A stretch of 64,000 nucleotides of DNA from Deferribacter thermophilus (lineage in GTDB: Bacteria; Chrysiogenota; Deferribacteres; Deferribacterales; Deferribacteraceae): NCBI RefSeq assembly GCF_049472675.1, contig NZ_JAPNXM010000004.1:124001-188000 (forward strand), given 5' to 3'. This document shows, piece after piece, positions 17,930 through 27,092 of this stretch. The notes under the pieces were generated by a model that was given only the letters and a program-made list of their open reading frames with translations, was not told the origin of the DNA and did not search any database. Position 1 is the stretch's first letter. Each line of letters opens with the position of its first letter. A program made the translations under genes and the position numbers.

Positions 17930-20203
17930 TCACCAAAATTTTTCAAATTTATCGTCTAAGTTCTTAATATTTTTAATATAGTAATAATAAACTTGTCCTG
18001 CAGAAATCCCCCCATCATTTGGTGGGATCTTTTTGTGTAAAAAAACATTGAACCCATTTTGTTTAAGTAGTTCAGCTGTTTTCTCAGTCAAGATTAAATT
18101 TTGAAAGACACCACCACTAAAAACGACATCCTTTAGACTTTTTTCAAGCTTAATTTTTAAACATATATCCAAAATGATTTTGCTTATGCTGTTATGGAAT
18201 TTTAGTGCAATATCTTCTATTCTTTCATTTTTTGATAAATCTTCTAATAAATATATAATAAGATTTCCGAAATCTATTCTTTTATCTTTGATTTTTAATG
18301 GATAATAATCATTTGTTTTAGATTTCTCAGCAAAAGATTCCAAAAGTATCGCTGTATGACCTTCAAATTCATTCTCTTTTACTCTTGATAAAAGTGATCC
18401 CACAGCTTCAAATAATCTTCCTATACTAGAAGTTTCGATGCAGTTTAATTTATGATTTAGAATATTTTTAATAAAATTAATTTCTTTTTTATCTATGCCA
18501 TACTGTTTAATTAATAATTCTATATACCTATCTAATAAATTGTATTTTATTAGATAAGAAATCATCATTAAGTAAGGCTTTTTGGCTGTGGCATCGCCAA
18601 TTTGTAAACTGTAATCAAGATGAGAATATCTATCTAATCTTCCTTTATTAAAGGTGAAAATTTCTCCACCCCATGCTTTTTTATCACATCCAAGCCCCAA
18701 TCCATCAAAAATTATCCCAATACAGTTATCTTCTTTACCGTTTTCAGCCATTGCTGAAAAAAAGTGAGCTATATGATGTTGAACTTTTAGTATGGGCTTA
18801 TTCTGTTCTTTGGCGTATCTTGATGTGTAATAATCAGGGTGTAAATCCGTAATAGCAATATCATATTTTACATCGAAAAGCTTTTGCAACTTATTAACAG
18901 TTTCTTCAAAAAATTTTGTGGATTTAGCATTGTCTAAGTCCCCAATATATTGAGAAGGGAATATATAATTTTTTACACCTAAACTTATACTGTTTTTCAA
19001 ATGAGCACCAAGACCAATAATGACTTTATTAAGATTATTATTTAACATTATTGGATAAGGAGCAAAACCCCGAGCCCTTCGTAAGGTATAGACTTCATTA
19101 TTTACTATTGTAACCACAGAATCATCCACTCGGTTATGAATTGGTCTGTTATGATGAAGGAAGAGTTCAGAAAATGATAAAGTTTCTTCTGCTTCTTTTT
19201 CTGAAATTGCAATAGGTTCATCTTTTAGATTACCACTTGTAGCAATTATAAAATCAGTTTTTGTAAATGAAAGCAATATCTTATGTAAAGGGGTATAAGC
19301 TAACATTATCCCGATTTTGTCGTTTAGAGGGTTGACAAGATTTGATAGTGGATAGTTAGGCCATTTGATTATTGTAATGGGAGCTTGAGGGGAAGTAAGA
19401 ATAAATTTTTCAATTTCTGATAGACTATCTTTATACTTTAAAATTGTTTTTAAATCTTTAACCATTATAGCGAATGGTTTGAAATCCCTTTTTTTAAAAT
19501 TTCTTAAATTAACTACCGCTTCGTTGTTGGTTGCATCACAGATGAGATGATATCCACCTAACCCTTTTACAGCAATTATTTTTCCATCATCTATCTGTTT
19601 TGCCGCTTCAATTATAGCATCTAATCCTTTATTATTTTTTGTAAAAACAGATGGTCCGCATTTATGACAACAGTTTGGTTGAGCATGAAACCTTCTATCT
19701 TTCATGTCATTGGATTCATTTTCGCAAGAATTACACATATCAAATATAGACATTGTGGTATTGCATCTGTCATAGGGGATCTGTTTTATAATAGAGTATC
19801 TTGGACCACAATTAATACAGTTTATAAAAGGGTAAAGATATCTTCTGTCGTTTTGATCAAAGAGCTCTTTTTCACAATCTAAACAAATAGCTGCATCAGG
19901 GGATACAAATGTAATATCATTTTTGCTTTCTGATTTGATTATGATGAAATCACTAAATATTTGATTTTTGATTTCATAATATTTGATATTGACTATATGG
20001 GATAAAAGAGGTGCGCTGTTTTTTATTTCGTTTATAAAATTTGTTAACTCATTTTCATCTTTACAATTTAATTTTATTTCTACCCCTGAAGAGGTATTTT
20101 TTACTTCTCCATTCAGATTAAACTTTTTTGCTAAATTATAAATAAAAGGTCTAAACCCAACTCCTTGAACAATCCCTTGAATATTTATCTGAAAGGTTTT
20201 CAT
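17930..20203 (-). CDS. hypF: Carbamoyltransferase HypF ([NiFe]-hydrogenase maturation)
   Basis: HypF makes the thiocyanate precursor of the cyanide ligands of [NiFe]-hydrogenase from carbamoyl phosphate and passes it to HypE. The domains are in order: acylphosphatase with GIVQGVGFRPF (about 8-18), two zinc fingers with CLDC, CINCGP, CNSC and CHKCGP (about 105-185), a YrdC-like domain, and a Kae1-like C-terminal domain with HHIAH. A TTG at 20212 opens the frame, but the ATG at 20203 overlaps the trkH stop (ATGA) and begins right before the conserved domain, giving 757 residues. No other hyp or hydrogenase gene is in the window, so its partners must lie elsewhere. Confidence 0.95.
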   Translation of the reverse strand: MKTFQINIQGIVQGVGFRPFIYNLAKKFNLNGEVKNTSSGVEIKLNCKDENELTNFINEIKNSAPLLSHIVNIKYYEIKNQIFSDFIIIKSESKNDITFVSPDAAICLDCEKELFDQNDRRYLYPFINCINCGPRYSIIKQIPYDRCNTTMSIFDMCNSCENESNDMKDRRFHAQPNCCHKCGPSVFTKNNKGLDAIIEAAKQIDDGKIIAVKGLGGYHLICDATNNEAVVNLRNFKKRDFKPFAIMVKDLKTILKYKDSLSEIEKFILTSPQAPITIIKWPNYPLSNLVNPLNDKIGIMLAYTPLHKILLSFTKTDFIIATSGNLKDEPIAISEKEAEETLSFSELFLHHNRPIHNRVDDSVVTIVNNEVYTLRRARGFAPYPIMLNNNLNKVIIGLGAHLKNSISLGVKNYIFPSQYIGDLDNAKSTKFFEETVNKLQKLFDVKYDIAITDLHPDYYTSRYAKEQNKPILKVQHHIAHFFSAMAENGKEDNCIGIIFDGLGLGCDKKAWGGEIFTFNKGRLDRYSHLDYSLQIGDATAKKPYLMMISYLIKYNLLDRYIELLIKQYGIDKKEINFIKNILNHKLNCIETSSIGRLFEAVGSLLSRVKENEFEGHTAILLESFAEKSKTNDYYPLKIKDKRIDFGNLIIYLLEDLSKNERIEDIALKFHNSISKIILDICLKIKLEKSLKDVVFSGGVFQNLILTEKTAELLKQNGFNVFLHKKIPPNDGGISAGQVYYYYIKNIKNLDDKFEKFW

Positions 20204-21651
20204 TTTTTCCAAAAATGTGGTGTGAACAATACAAGCACAGTATAAATTTCAAGTCTTCCAATCATCATTGCAAAGCTTAATACCCATTTTGAGAAATCTG
20301 AGTAAAAAGCGTAATTTTCAGTGGGGCCAATCTTACCAAATCCAGGACCTATATTTCCCACAGTGGCAAGTGCTGAAGAAATAGAGGTTAAAATATCTAC
20401 ATCTTCAAGAGATACTAGTAAAGCTACAGTTAAAACTATTGCTATATATAAGAAAAAGAAACCTGATATTGCATAGACAATATCTTTTTTTACAACACTT
20501 CCACTTAATCTTAATGTGAAAATACCTTTAGGCCTTATTAAATATTTCATTTCAATTAAAGATTGTTTGAACAGTGTAAAAACTCTAATAACCTTTATAC
20601 CTCCACCGGTTGAACCAGAACATCCACCTATAAACATTAAGAGAAAAAGGATCGTTCTAGACATAGCAGGCCACTTTTCATAATCGTAAGTAGCATATCC
20701 TGTGGTAGTTAAAATTGATGCTGCTTGGAAAGAACCGTATCTTAATGCATTCCAAATGTTGTTAAAGTGGTTTTTGGTTAAATCATAAGATAAAAGAAGG
20801 GTAGCTACTATAAAAATTGTAAGATAAGCTTTTAGCTCAGAATCAGATATAATCTCTTTAATATTACCAGTTAATAATTTATAATGAAGACTAAAATTAA
20901 TTCCAGCAAGTATCATAAAAATCGTAATAATATAATCGATATATGCTGAATTGAAATGTGCTACACTAGAATTTTTTGTGGAAAATCCACCAGTTGCCAT
21001 TGTTCCAAAAGTATGAGTGAGTGCATCATATAAATTCATTCCGCCAAAAAGCAGCAAAATAGTTTCTAATGCTGAAAAGCCTACATAAATAAACCATAAA
21101 TACTTGGCTGTTTCACCAATCCTGGGGGTAATTTTATCTACAGTTGGTCCAGGCGCTTCAGCCTTAATAAGTTGTAGCCCACCAATACCAAGGAGTGGTA
21201 AAATGGCTACAGTTAACACGACAATTCCCATCCCGCCTAACCAGTGTGTAAGTGATCTCCAAAAGAGTATCGACTTGGGTAGTGCTTCTATATTGGTAAG
21301 GATTGATGCACCAGTTGTGGTAAAGCCTGACATTGTTTCAAAAAAAGCATCTACAAAGGAAGGTATTGCTCCAGAGAAATAAAAAGGTAAAGCACCTATT
21401 ATAGAAGCAAGTAACCAGCTCAAAGAAACTAAGAGAAACCCATCTTTTGTGGATAAATTATTCTCTTTTTTATTTTTTGTTATACAGAAAATAACACAAC
21501 ATACTATTAATACTGAAATAATAATTGTTGAAAATGTTAAAAAACAGCTAAATTCTTTAAAATACAATGCCCAAATTGCAGGAAATATCATTGATACAGC
21601 AATCAAAATTAATAAAATTGATATAATATTAACAATTGTAATGAGATGCAT
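20200..21651 (-). CDS. trkH: Trk potassium uptake protein, membrane subunit
   Basis: A 483-residue TrkH/KtrB channel with repeated membrane-pore-membrane units. The selectivity loops are readable as TTTGAS, ATGGFST, SGSTGGG and GNIGPGFG. It imports K+ across the inner membrane under control of the TrkA gating ring encoded just upstream; the two are separated by only 2 bases. hypF follows with an ATGA overlap, so all three are likely on one message, although HypF has no known role in K+ transport. Confidence 0.95.
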   Translation of the reverse strand: MHLITIVNIISILLILIAVSMIFPAIWALYFKEFSCFLTFSTIIISVLIVCCVIFCITKNKKENNLSTKDGFLLVSLSWLLASIIGALPFYFSGAIPSFVDAFFETMSGFTTTGASILTNIEALPKSILFWRSLTHWLGGMGIVVLTVAILPLLGIGGLQLIKAEAPGPTVDKITPRIGETAKYLWFIYVGFSALETILLLFGGMNLYDALTHTFGTMATGGFSTKNSSVAHFNSAYIDYIITIFMILAGINFSLHYKLLTGNIKEIISDSELKAYLTIFIVATLLLSYDLTKNHFNNIWNALRYGSFQAASILTTTGYATYDYEKWPAMSRTILFLLMFIGGCSGSTGGGIKVIRVFTLFKQSLIEMKYLIRPKGIFTLRLSGSVVKKDIVYAISGFFFLYIAIVLTVALLVSLEDVDILTSISSALATVGNIGPGFGKIGPTENYAFYSDFSKWVLSFAMMIGRLEIYTVLVLFTPHFWKK

Positions 21652-21653
21652 AG

Positions 21654-22997
21654 CTATACTAATAACTGTTCAATTTTTTCTACTACATTATGAAGAGCAA
21701 AAATTATAATATTATCGTTTATTTTAATTTCAAACTCACCATCAGGAATGTAATTTTCGTTATTTCTATTTACAGCTACAATTAAAGCCCCTTTTGGAAG
21801 GTTTATTTCTTTTATTTTTTTATTAACCAAAGGGCTACCTTCATTTACAACTATTTCTAAAGCTTCAGCTTTACCATCAAAGATTGAATAAGCAGATTTA
21901 ACTTTACCTTTTCGTATAAATTTTAATATAGCACTTACTGAGCTAAGCTTTGTACTAATTGTTGCATCAATCCCTAAACTTGAAGCAAGACTTAGATAAT
22001 TTGATTTATTTATTATCGATATTGTTCTTTTTACACCTATTTTTTTAGCATAAACTGCTGTTAAAATATTTAATTCTTCATTCCCTGTGGTAGCAATCAG
22101 TAAATCATAGTTTTTAATATTTTCTTCCTCAAAAATATTTTTATCTGTAATATCAGAATTAATAATCATAATATTTTCATATTTTTCACTTAACTCTTTG
22201 CATTTATCGTAATCTTTCTCTATTAACATTACATTTTTACCAAGTTTTGTAAGTTCATTACCTACTATTTCACCTATTCTACCACCACCTATTATCACTA
22301 TATCTTTAATCCTTTTGATTTTTAATCCAATCTTTTTGAAAAAGATATCCAGATTTTTTTCATCACCAACAATATAAATGTTATCGCCTTCTAATATTTT
22401 TGTATCTCCATGTGGTATAAGTATTTTTTCATCTCTCAGTATTCCAGCAATTATATATGGGAAATTAAATTTCTTCTTCAAATTATGAAGTGTTAATCCA
22501 GCTATTTTTGATTCGGGATCGATGTAGATATCACGAAGCTGGATTGTTGTGCCTTCAAATGTAAATACATCACTAACAGCTCCGTGTATGATACTGTTTA
22601 TAATACTTTTACTTGCCTCAATTTCTGGATTTACCAAAAGATCTATCCCACTGTTATTTTTAATAAAAAAATTTCTTTTTGAGTAATCTAAATTTCTAAC
22701 TCTAGCGATTTTTATTGGCACATTAAACTCGTTTGCAACAATAAGGCATGATATAATATTTACTTCATCGGAGTCTGTAGCAGAAATAAAAATATCACAA
22801 TTTTCTATTCCTGCTTTTTCGAGAATTTCTATATTATTCCCTTCCCCTTTAATTGTTATACAATCAAGGTGGGTGGAAGCATATTTAATTTTATCACTAT
22901 CTTTATCAATCAATACAACATTTTTATTTTCTGTGATTAGATGGGAAGCAAGGTTATAACCTACTTCCCCTGCACCAACTATGATAATATTTTTCAT
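21654..22997 (-). CDS. trkA: Trk system NAD-binding regulatory protein
   Basis: A 447-residue peripheral protein that gates TrkH. It has two RCK-N Rossmann domains, VGAGEVGYNLASHL at the N-terminus and IGGGRIGEIVGNEL in the middle, each followed by a TrkA-C domain (about 135-215 and 365-447). A GTG at 23006 extends the frame by three residues, but the ATG at 22997 gives the standard MKNIIIVGAGEVG start, so it is preferred. It lies 40 bases after hflC and 2 bases before trkH. Confidence 0.94.
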   Translation of the reverse strand: MKNIIIVGAGEVGYNLASHLITENKNVVLIDKDSDKIKYASTHLDCITIKGEGNNIEILEKAGIENCDIFISATDSDEVNIISCLIVANEFNVPIKIARVRNLDYSKRNFFIKNNSGIDLLVNPEIEASKSIINSIIHGAVSDVFTFEGTTIQLRDIYIDPESKIAGLTLHNLKKKFNFPYIIAGILRDEKILIPHGDTKILEGDNIYIVGDEKNLDIFFKKIGLKIKRIKDIVIIGGGRIGEIVGNELTKLGKNVMLIEKDYDKCKELSEKYENIMIINSDITDKNIFEEENIKNYDLLIATTGNEELNILTAVYAKKIGVKRTISIINKSNYLSLASSLGIDATISTKLSSVSAILKFIRKGKVKSAYSIFDGKAEALEIVVNEGSPLVNKKIKEINLPKGALIVAVNRNNENYIPDGEFEIKINDNIIIFALHNVVEKIEQLLV

Positions 22998-23036
22998 GCT
23001 GGCCACTATAATAAATTTTTATTAAAAATCAATTGC

Positions 23037-23891
23037 TTATTTTAAGCTTTTTAACATCTTATATATTTCACTATTTGTTGATAAAAATAATTTAGTTTTG
23101 TTATCAAAGCTGTTTTCATAAACTTCTAATTTTTTAAGGAAATCGTAAAATTCGGGATCTTGGCTAAAGGCATCTGCATAAATTTTAATAACCTTTGCAT
23201 CAGTCTCCCCTTTAATTTCTTGAACTTTTCGGTATGCTTCAGCAAGTATTATTGTGCGCTCCTTTTCAGTTTTAGCTCTTATCTTTTGGGCTTCTTCATA
23301 CCCTTCAGATCTATACTGTTTTGCTATCCTTTCCCTTTCTGCTTTCATTCTGGCGTAAACAGCTTTTTCATTTTCTGGAGGTAAATCTGCTCTTTTGATT
23401 CTTATATCAACTATTTCTATACCAAAATCTTTGGCCTTGAGTTTTGATGCTATTGTTACATTTTTCATGATTTCATTTCTATTTTTGGAAACTACATCAA
23501 TAAGATCATGTTTGCCTAATTCTATTCTCATTTCAGAATAGATAATATCATCGATTCTAGCAAGTGCACTTCTGACATCTCTAAATGATAGATAAAATTT
23601 TAAAGGTTCTATAATTTTCCATCTGCAATAATTATCCACAACGAGCGCTTTTTTATCTTTTGTTAAAATTTCTGATGGTGGAGCATCATACTCCATCAGT
23701 TTTTTACTAAAAAATATTATATTTTGAATAAATGGTAGTCTGAAGTATAAACCTGGCTCTGTAATTGTTTTTTTTGGTTTACCTAATTGGGTTATGATAG
23801 CGTATTCAGTGACATCAACAACAAAGAAGAAGCTTTTATATCCAATAATTAGAACAAAAATTATTATAAAAATTATACTACCTTTTTTCAT
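23037..23891 (-). CDS. hflC: Protease modulator HflC (SPFH/band 7)
   Basis: A 284-residue SPFH protein anchored by one N-terminal membrane helix (about 4-24). The HflC pattern FFVVDVTEYAIITQLGKP, the DNYCRWKI segment, and the long coiled coil with RMKAERERIAKQYRSEG are visible. With HflK it forms the periplasmic cage around FtsH and modulates membrane-protein degradation. Its ATG lies inside the 3' end of hflK (14-base overlap), so translation is coupled. It is slightly shorter than E. coli HflC. Confidence 0.93.
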   Translation of the reverse strand: MKKGSIIFIIIFVLIIGYKSFFFVVDVTEYAIITQLGKPKKTITEPGLYFRLPFIQNIIFFSKKLMEYDAPPSEILTKDKKALVVDNYCRWKIIEPLKFYLSFRDVRSALARIDDIIYSEMRIELGKHDLIDVVSKNRNEIMKNVTIASKLKAKDFGIEIVDIRIKRADLPPENEKAVYARMKAERERIAKQYRSEGYEEAQKIRAKTEKERTIILAEAYRKVQEIKGETDAKVIKIYADAFSQDPEFYDFLKKLEVYENSFDNKTKLFLSTNSEIYKMLKSLK

Positions 23892-24864
23892 TGTTTTCTC
23901 CAGTTTTTAATCTTTCAAGCCCTATCAATGGGGTAAGATTTTTAAAATCAGCATCAAATATATATTTTTCACTTCTTTGCAATATTTTTTCTAATGTGTC
24001 AAAATATAGTCTTTTCTTTGTAATTTCAGGTGCAGTTTTATAGCTCTTTAGTGTTTCTAAAAATCTATAGGCATCCCCTTTTGCTTTTTCAATTCTTTCT
24101 TTTTGATATGCTTCAGCTTCTAATATCATAGATGCAGCTTTAGCTCTGGCTTTGGGGATAATTTCATTAGCATAAGCTTCAGCTTCATTTATAAATCTGT
24201 TTTTATCCTCTCTAGCACTTGCTACATCCTTAAAGTATTTTATGACAGGATCAGGTGGCTCTACATCTTGAAGTTGTACAGCTACAATTTTTACCCCAGT
24301 TTGATAATCATCTAATATCCTCTGTAAAATTTTTTGTGTTTCAATTTGGATTCTGTTTTTCCCAGTTGTTAATATTTCGTCTATATTTTCCTTTCCTGCA
24401 ACTTCCCTTATTGTAGCTTCTGCAGCATCTTTAATAGTCTTAGGTACATCAATTACATTGTATAAGTATTTAGAAATATCATAAATTTTATATTGGACAA
24501 TAAAATCAATATTTACAATATTTTCATCTCCTGTTAGCATTAAAGATTCTTCTTTAACAGTTTTGTAACCTCCATTTCTTAAATTTCTAAACCCTATTTC
24601 TATTCTGTGAACCTTAGTGACTTCAGCTTTATCTACCGTTTCTATGGGGTAAGGAAGATGATAATGTGGCCCAGGACCTACAATTTTTATTATTTTTCCA
24701 AACCTTTTTACTACTGCTTGTTCGTTAGGTTTTACTATAAATACACCTGATAAGAACCAGACTACAATTAGAAGCAGACCTATAACAGTTAAAATAGTCC
24801 CTTTATACTTGAATTTTGGTAATTTTAGCTCAAATTTTTCATCTCCCCAAGGGTTATTATCCAT
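23878..24864 (-). CDS. hflK: Protease modulator HflK (SPFH/band 7)
   Basis: A 328-residue partner of HflC. After a short cytosolic leader (MDNNPWGDEKFELKLP) come one membrane helix (about 27-45), the SPFH domain with VKPNEQAVVKRFGK, and a coiled-coil tail. A TTG at 24879 opens the frame further upstream, but it is part of the Shine-Dalgarno: TTGGAGGA sits 8 bases before the ATG at 24864, which I take as the start. The gene is first in a probable hflK-hflC-trkA-trkH-hypF unit and has a good promoter at 24894-24921. Confidence 0.93.
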   Translation of the reverse strand: MDNNPWGDEKFELKLPKFKYKGTILTVIGLLLIVVWFLSGVFIVKPNEQAVVKRFGKIIKIVGPGPHYHLPYPIETVDKAEVTKVHRIEIGFRNLRNGGYKTVKEESLMLTGDENIVNIDFIVQYKIYDISKYLYNVIDVPKTIKDAAEATIREVAGKENIDEILTTGKNRIQIETQKILQRILDDYQTGVKIVAVQLQDVEPPDPVIKYFKDVASAREDKNRFINEAEAYANEIIPKARAKAASMILEAEAYQKERIEKAKGDAYRFLETLKSYKTAPEITKKRLYFDTLEKILQRSEKYIFDADFKNLTPLIGLERLKTGENNEKR

Positions 24865-24893
24865 CGAATTTTCCTCCAAATAGTTTTATGACA

Positions 24894-24921
24894 TTATAAC
24901 AGTATTTCATTTAATTACAAT
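24894..24921 (-). promoter_or_regulatory. Sigma70-type promoter for hflK
   Basis: On the minus strand TTGTAA (24921-24916), a 16-base spacer, and a perfect TATAAT (24899-24894). The -35 overlaps a small inverted repeat (CAATT-GAT-AATTG, 24919-24931) in the gap shared with the divergent EF-G-like gene. Confidence 0.55.
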
Positions 24922-24998
24922 TGATAATTGAAACTTTTGACTTATTCTGTTAAACTTAAGTAAGTGTTTATATAAAACAAATTTTTCTGGAGGAGCCT

Positions 24999-27083
24999 AT
25001 GAATGTTAGTAATCCAGGCAACATAAGAAATGTAGCATTTATTTCGCATGGTGGAGCAGGTAAAACAAGTTTGGTGGAAACTATTTTATTTAATGCTAAA
25101 GCTACAAACAGGATTGGTAGTGTTGATAATGGAACAACAGTAATGGATTTTGACCCAGTAGAAATTGAAAGGAAAATTTCTATAAATTCTAAAGTGGCTT
25201 CAATTCTTTGGAATAAAAATATGATAAATATTGTTGATACACCAGGATATGCAAATTTCTTGCATGAAACAAAAGTAGCATTATCAGCTGTAGGTGGAGC
25301 TGTTGTGATAGCAAGTGCCATTACAGGTGTAAAAGCTGAAACTGAAAGAGTGTGGAGATTTGCCGATGAGTTTGATTTGGCAAAACTAATTTTTGTAAAT
25401 AAGATGGATAAAGAAAGAGCAGATTTTTTTAGAGCTTTGGGTGATATAGAAAAATCCTTTGGAGTTACACCGTTGCCAATTTTCTTACCTATAGGTAAAG
25501 AAGACAATTTTAAAGGGATAGTGGATTTAGTAAGAATGAAAGCATATATCTATCCTGATGAGCCAACAGCAGATTTTAAAGAAGCTGAAATACCTTCAGA
25601 TATGATGGATGAAGTCGAAAACTATAGGACTAAACTTTTAGAAGCTGTTAGTGAAACCGATGATGAGCTTATTGAAAAATATTTAGAAGGTGAAGAATTA
25701 ACTGAAGAAGAGATTAAAAATGGTTTGAGAGAAGGGACTATTTCTAAAAGGTTTATTCCTGTGCTTTGTGGTTCTGCTGTAAAAAATATTGGAAGTAAAT
25801 TTTTACTTGAGGCAATAATAAATTATTTACCTTCACCTTTAGAAAGGGAATATAAAGTTGCAATAGATACAAAAACTGGAGAAGAAGTGCCTGTAAAACC
25901 AGATGATTCAGAATTTATGGGCTTTGTATTCAAAACATTTATTGACCCATTTGCTGGTAAATTGACAATTTTTAGAGTGTATTCTGGTGAGTTATCCAAT
26001 GATACTGAAATCTATAATACTACTAAAGGTGAGTTTGAGAAGGTTAACCAGCTTTATCTCTTGCAAGGTAAAAACTTTATTAAAACAGATAAAGTAATAG
26101 CTGGTCAAATTGCTATGATCAATAAATTAAAATATACAACAACTTTTGATACTTTGACCTCCAAAAAGAGTAATTTAGAATTTCCAAAGGTTGAGGTACC
26201 TGATCCAGTTATTTCTTTTTCATTGCAACCAAAATCAAAAGATGATGAAGATAAAGTATCCAATGGACTACACAGATTGATGGAAGAGGATGTTGGTATT
26301 AGAGTTGAAAGAGATGAGCAGACTAATGAGTTATTGTTAAGCGGTATGGGGCAAATGCATATAGAAGTTGTTGTGGAAAAGCTTAAAGAAAAATTTAAAG
26401 TAGAAGTAGAATTGAAAACACCAAAAGTTCCTTACAAAGAAACAATAAAAATTTCAGCAAAAGGTCAGGGTAAATATAAAAAACAAACTGGTGGCCGCGG
26501 ACAATACGGTGATGTGTGGATAGAATTACAGCCACTTGAAAGAGGTGCTGGAATTCAGTTTGAAGATAGAATAGTCGGTGGTGTTGTACCAAAACAGTAT
26601 ATACCAGCTGTAGAAAAAGGGATAAGAGAAGCTGCACAAGAGGGGATCTTGGCAGGATTCCCAATGGTAGATTTTAAGGCTATCCTTTACGATGGTTCTT
26701 ATCATTCTGTGGATTCTTCTGAGCTTGCATTTAAGATAGCAGCATCGATGGCGTTTAAAAAGGTTGCTATGGAAGCAAAACCAGTTCTTTTGGAACCTAT
26801 TATGAACATTGATGTTTTTGTGCCTGAAGAGACTGTTGGTACAGTTTTGGGAGATTTAAATGCAAGAAGGGGTAGAATTATAAATGTTGAACCACAAATA
26901 AATGGTCAGCATATTAGAGCTCAGGTTCCAATGGCAGAAATTTTAAAATATGCACCTGATTTAAGAAGTATGACTGGGGGTAGGGGTATGTTTACTATGG
27001 AGTTTAGCCATTATGAGGAGGTACCTACCCATATAGCAGAAAAGATTATAGCTCAAGCTAAAGCAGAAAAAGAGAAAGAATAG
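24999..27083 (+). CDS. Elongation factor G-like GTPase (EF-G-2 type paralogue)
   Basis: A 694-residue protein with all five EF-G domains. The GTPase motifs differ from housekeeping EF-G: G1 is SHGGAGKTS (residues 16-24) instead of GHVDAGKTT, and switch 1 reads ERKISI instead of ERGITI, while DTPGYANF and NKMD are kept. Domain IV has the GGRGQYGDVWIEL signature. These features match the EF-G-2/FusA2 paralogue group (for example T. thermophilus EF-G-2), whose role in translation is poorly defined. It has GGAGG before the ATG, stands divergent from hflK, and has no rpsG/tuf neighbours, unlike canonical fusA. Confidence 0.88.
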   Translation: MNVSNPGNIRNVAFISHGGAGKTSLVETILFNAKATNRIGSVDNGTTVMDFDPVEIERKISINSKVASILWNKNMINIVDTPGYANFLHETKVALSAVGGAVVIASAITGVKAETERVWRFADEFDLAKLIFVNKMDKERADFFRALGDIEKSFGVTPLPIFLPIGKEDNFKGIVDLVRMKAYIYPDEPTADFKEAEIPSDMMDEVENYRTKLLEAVSETDDELIEKYLEGEELTEEEIKNGLREGTISKRFIPVLCGSAVKNIGSKFLLEAIINYLPSPLEREYKVAIDTKTGEEVPVKPDDSEFMGFVFKTFIDPFAGKLTIFRVYSGELSNDTEIYNTTKGEFEKVNQLYLLQGKNFIKTDKVIAGQIAMINKLKYTTTFDTLTSKKSNLEFPKVEVPDPVISFSLQPKSKDDEDKVSNGLHRLMEEDVGIRVERDEQTNELLLSGMGQMHIEVVVEKLKEKFKVEVELKTPKVPYKETIKISAKGQGKYKKQTGGRGQYGDVWIELQPLERGAGIQFEDRIVGGVVPKQYIPAVEKGIREAAQEGILAGFPMVDFKAILYDGSYHSVDSSELAFKIAASMAFKKVAMEAKPVLLEPIMNIDVFVPEETVGTVLGDLNARRGRIINVEPQINGQHIRAQVPMAEILKYAPDLRSMTGGRGMFTMEFSHYEEVPTHIAEKIIAQAKAEKEKE

Positions 27084-27092
27084 CTTTAGAGT

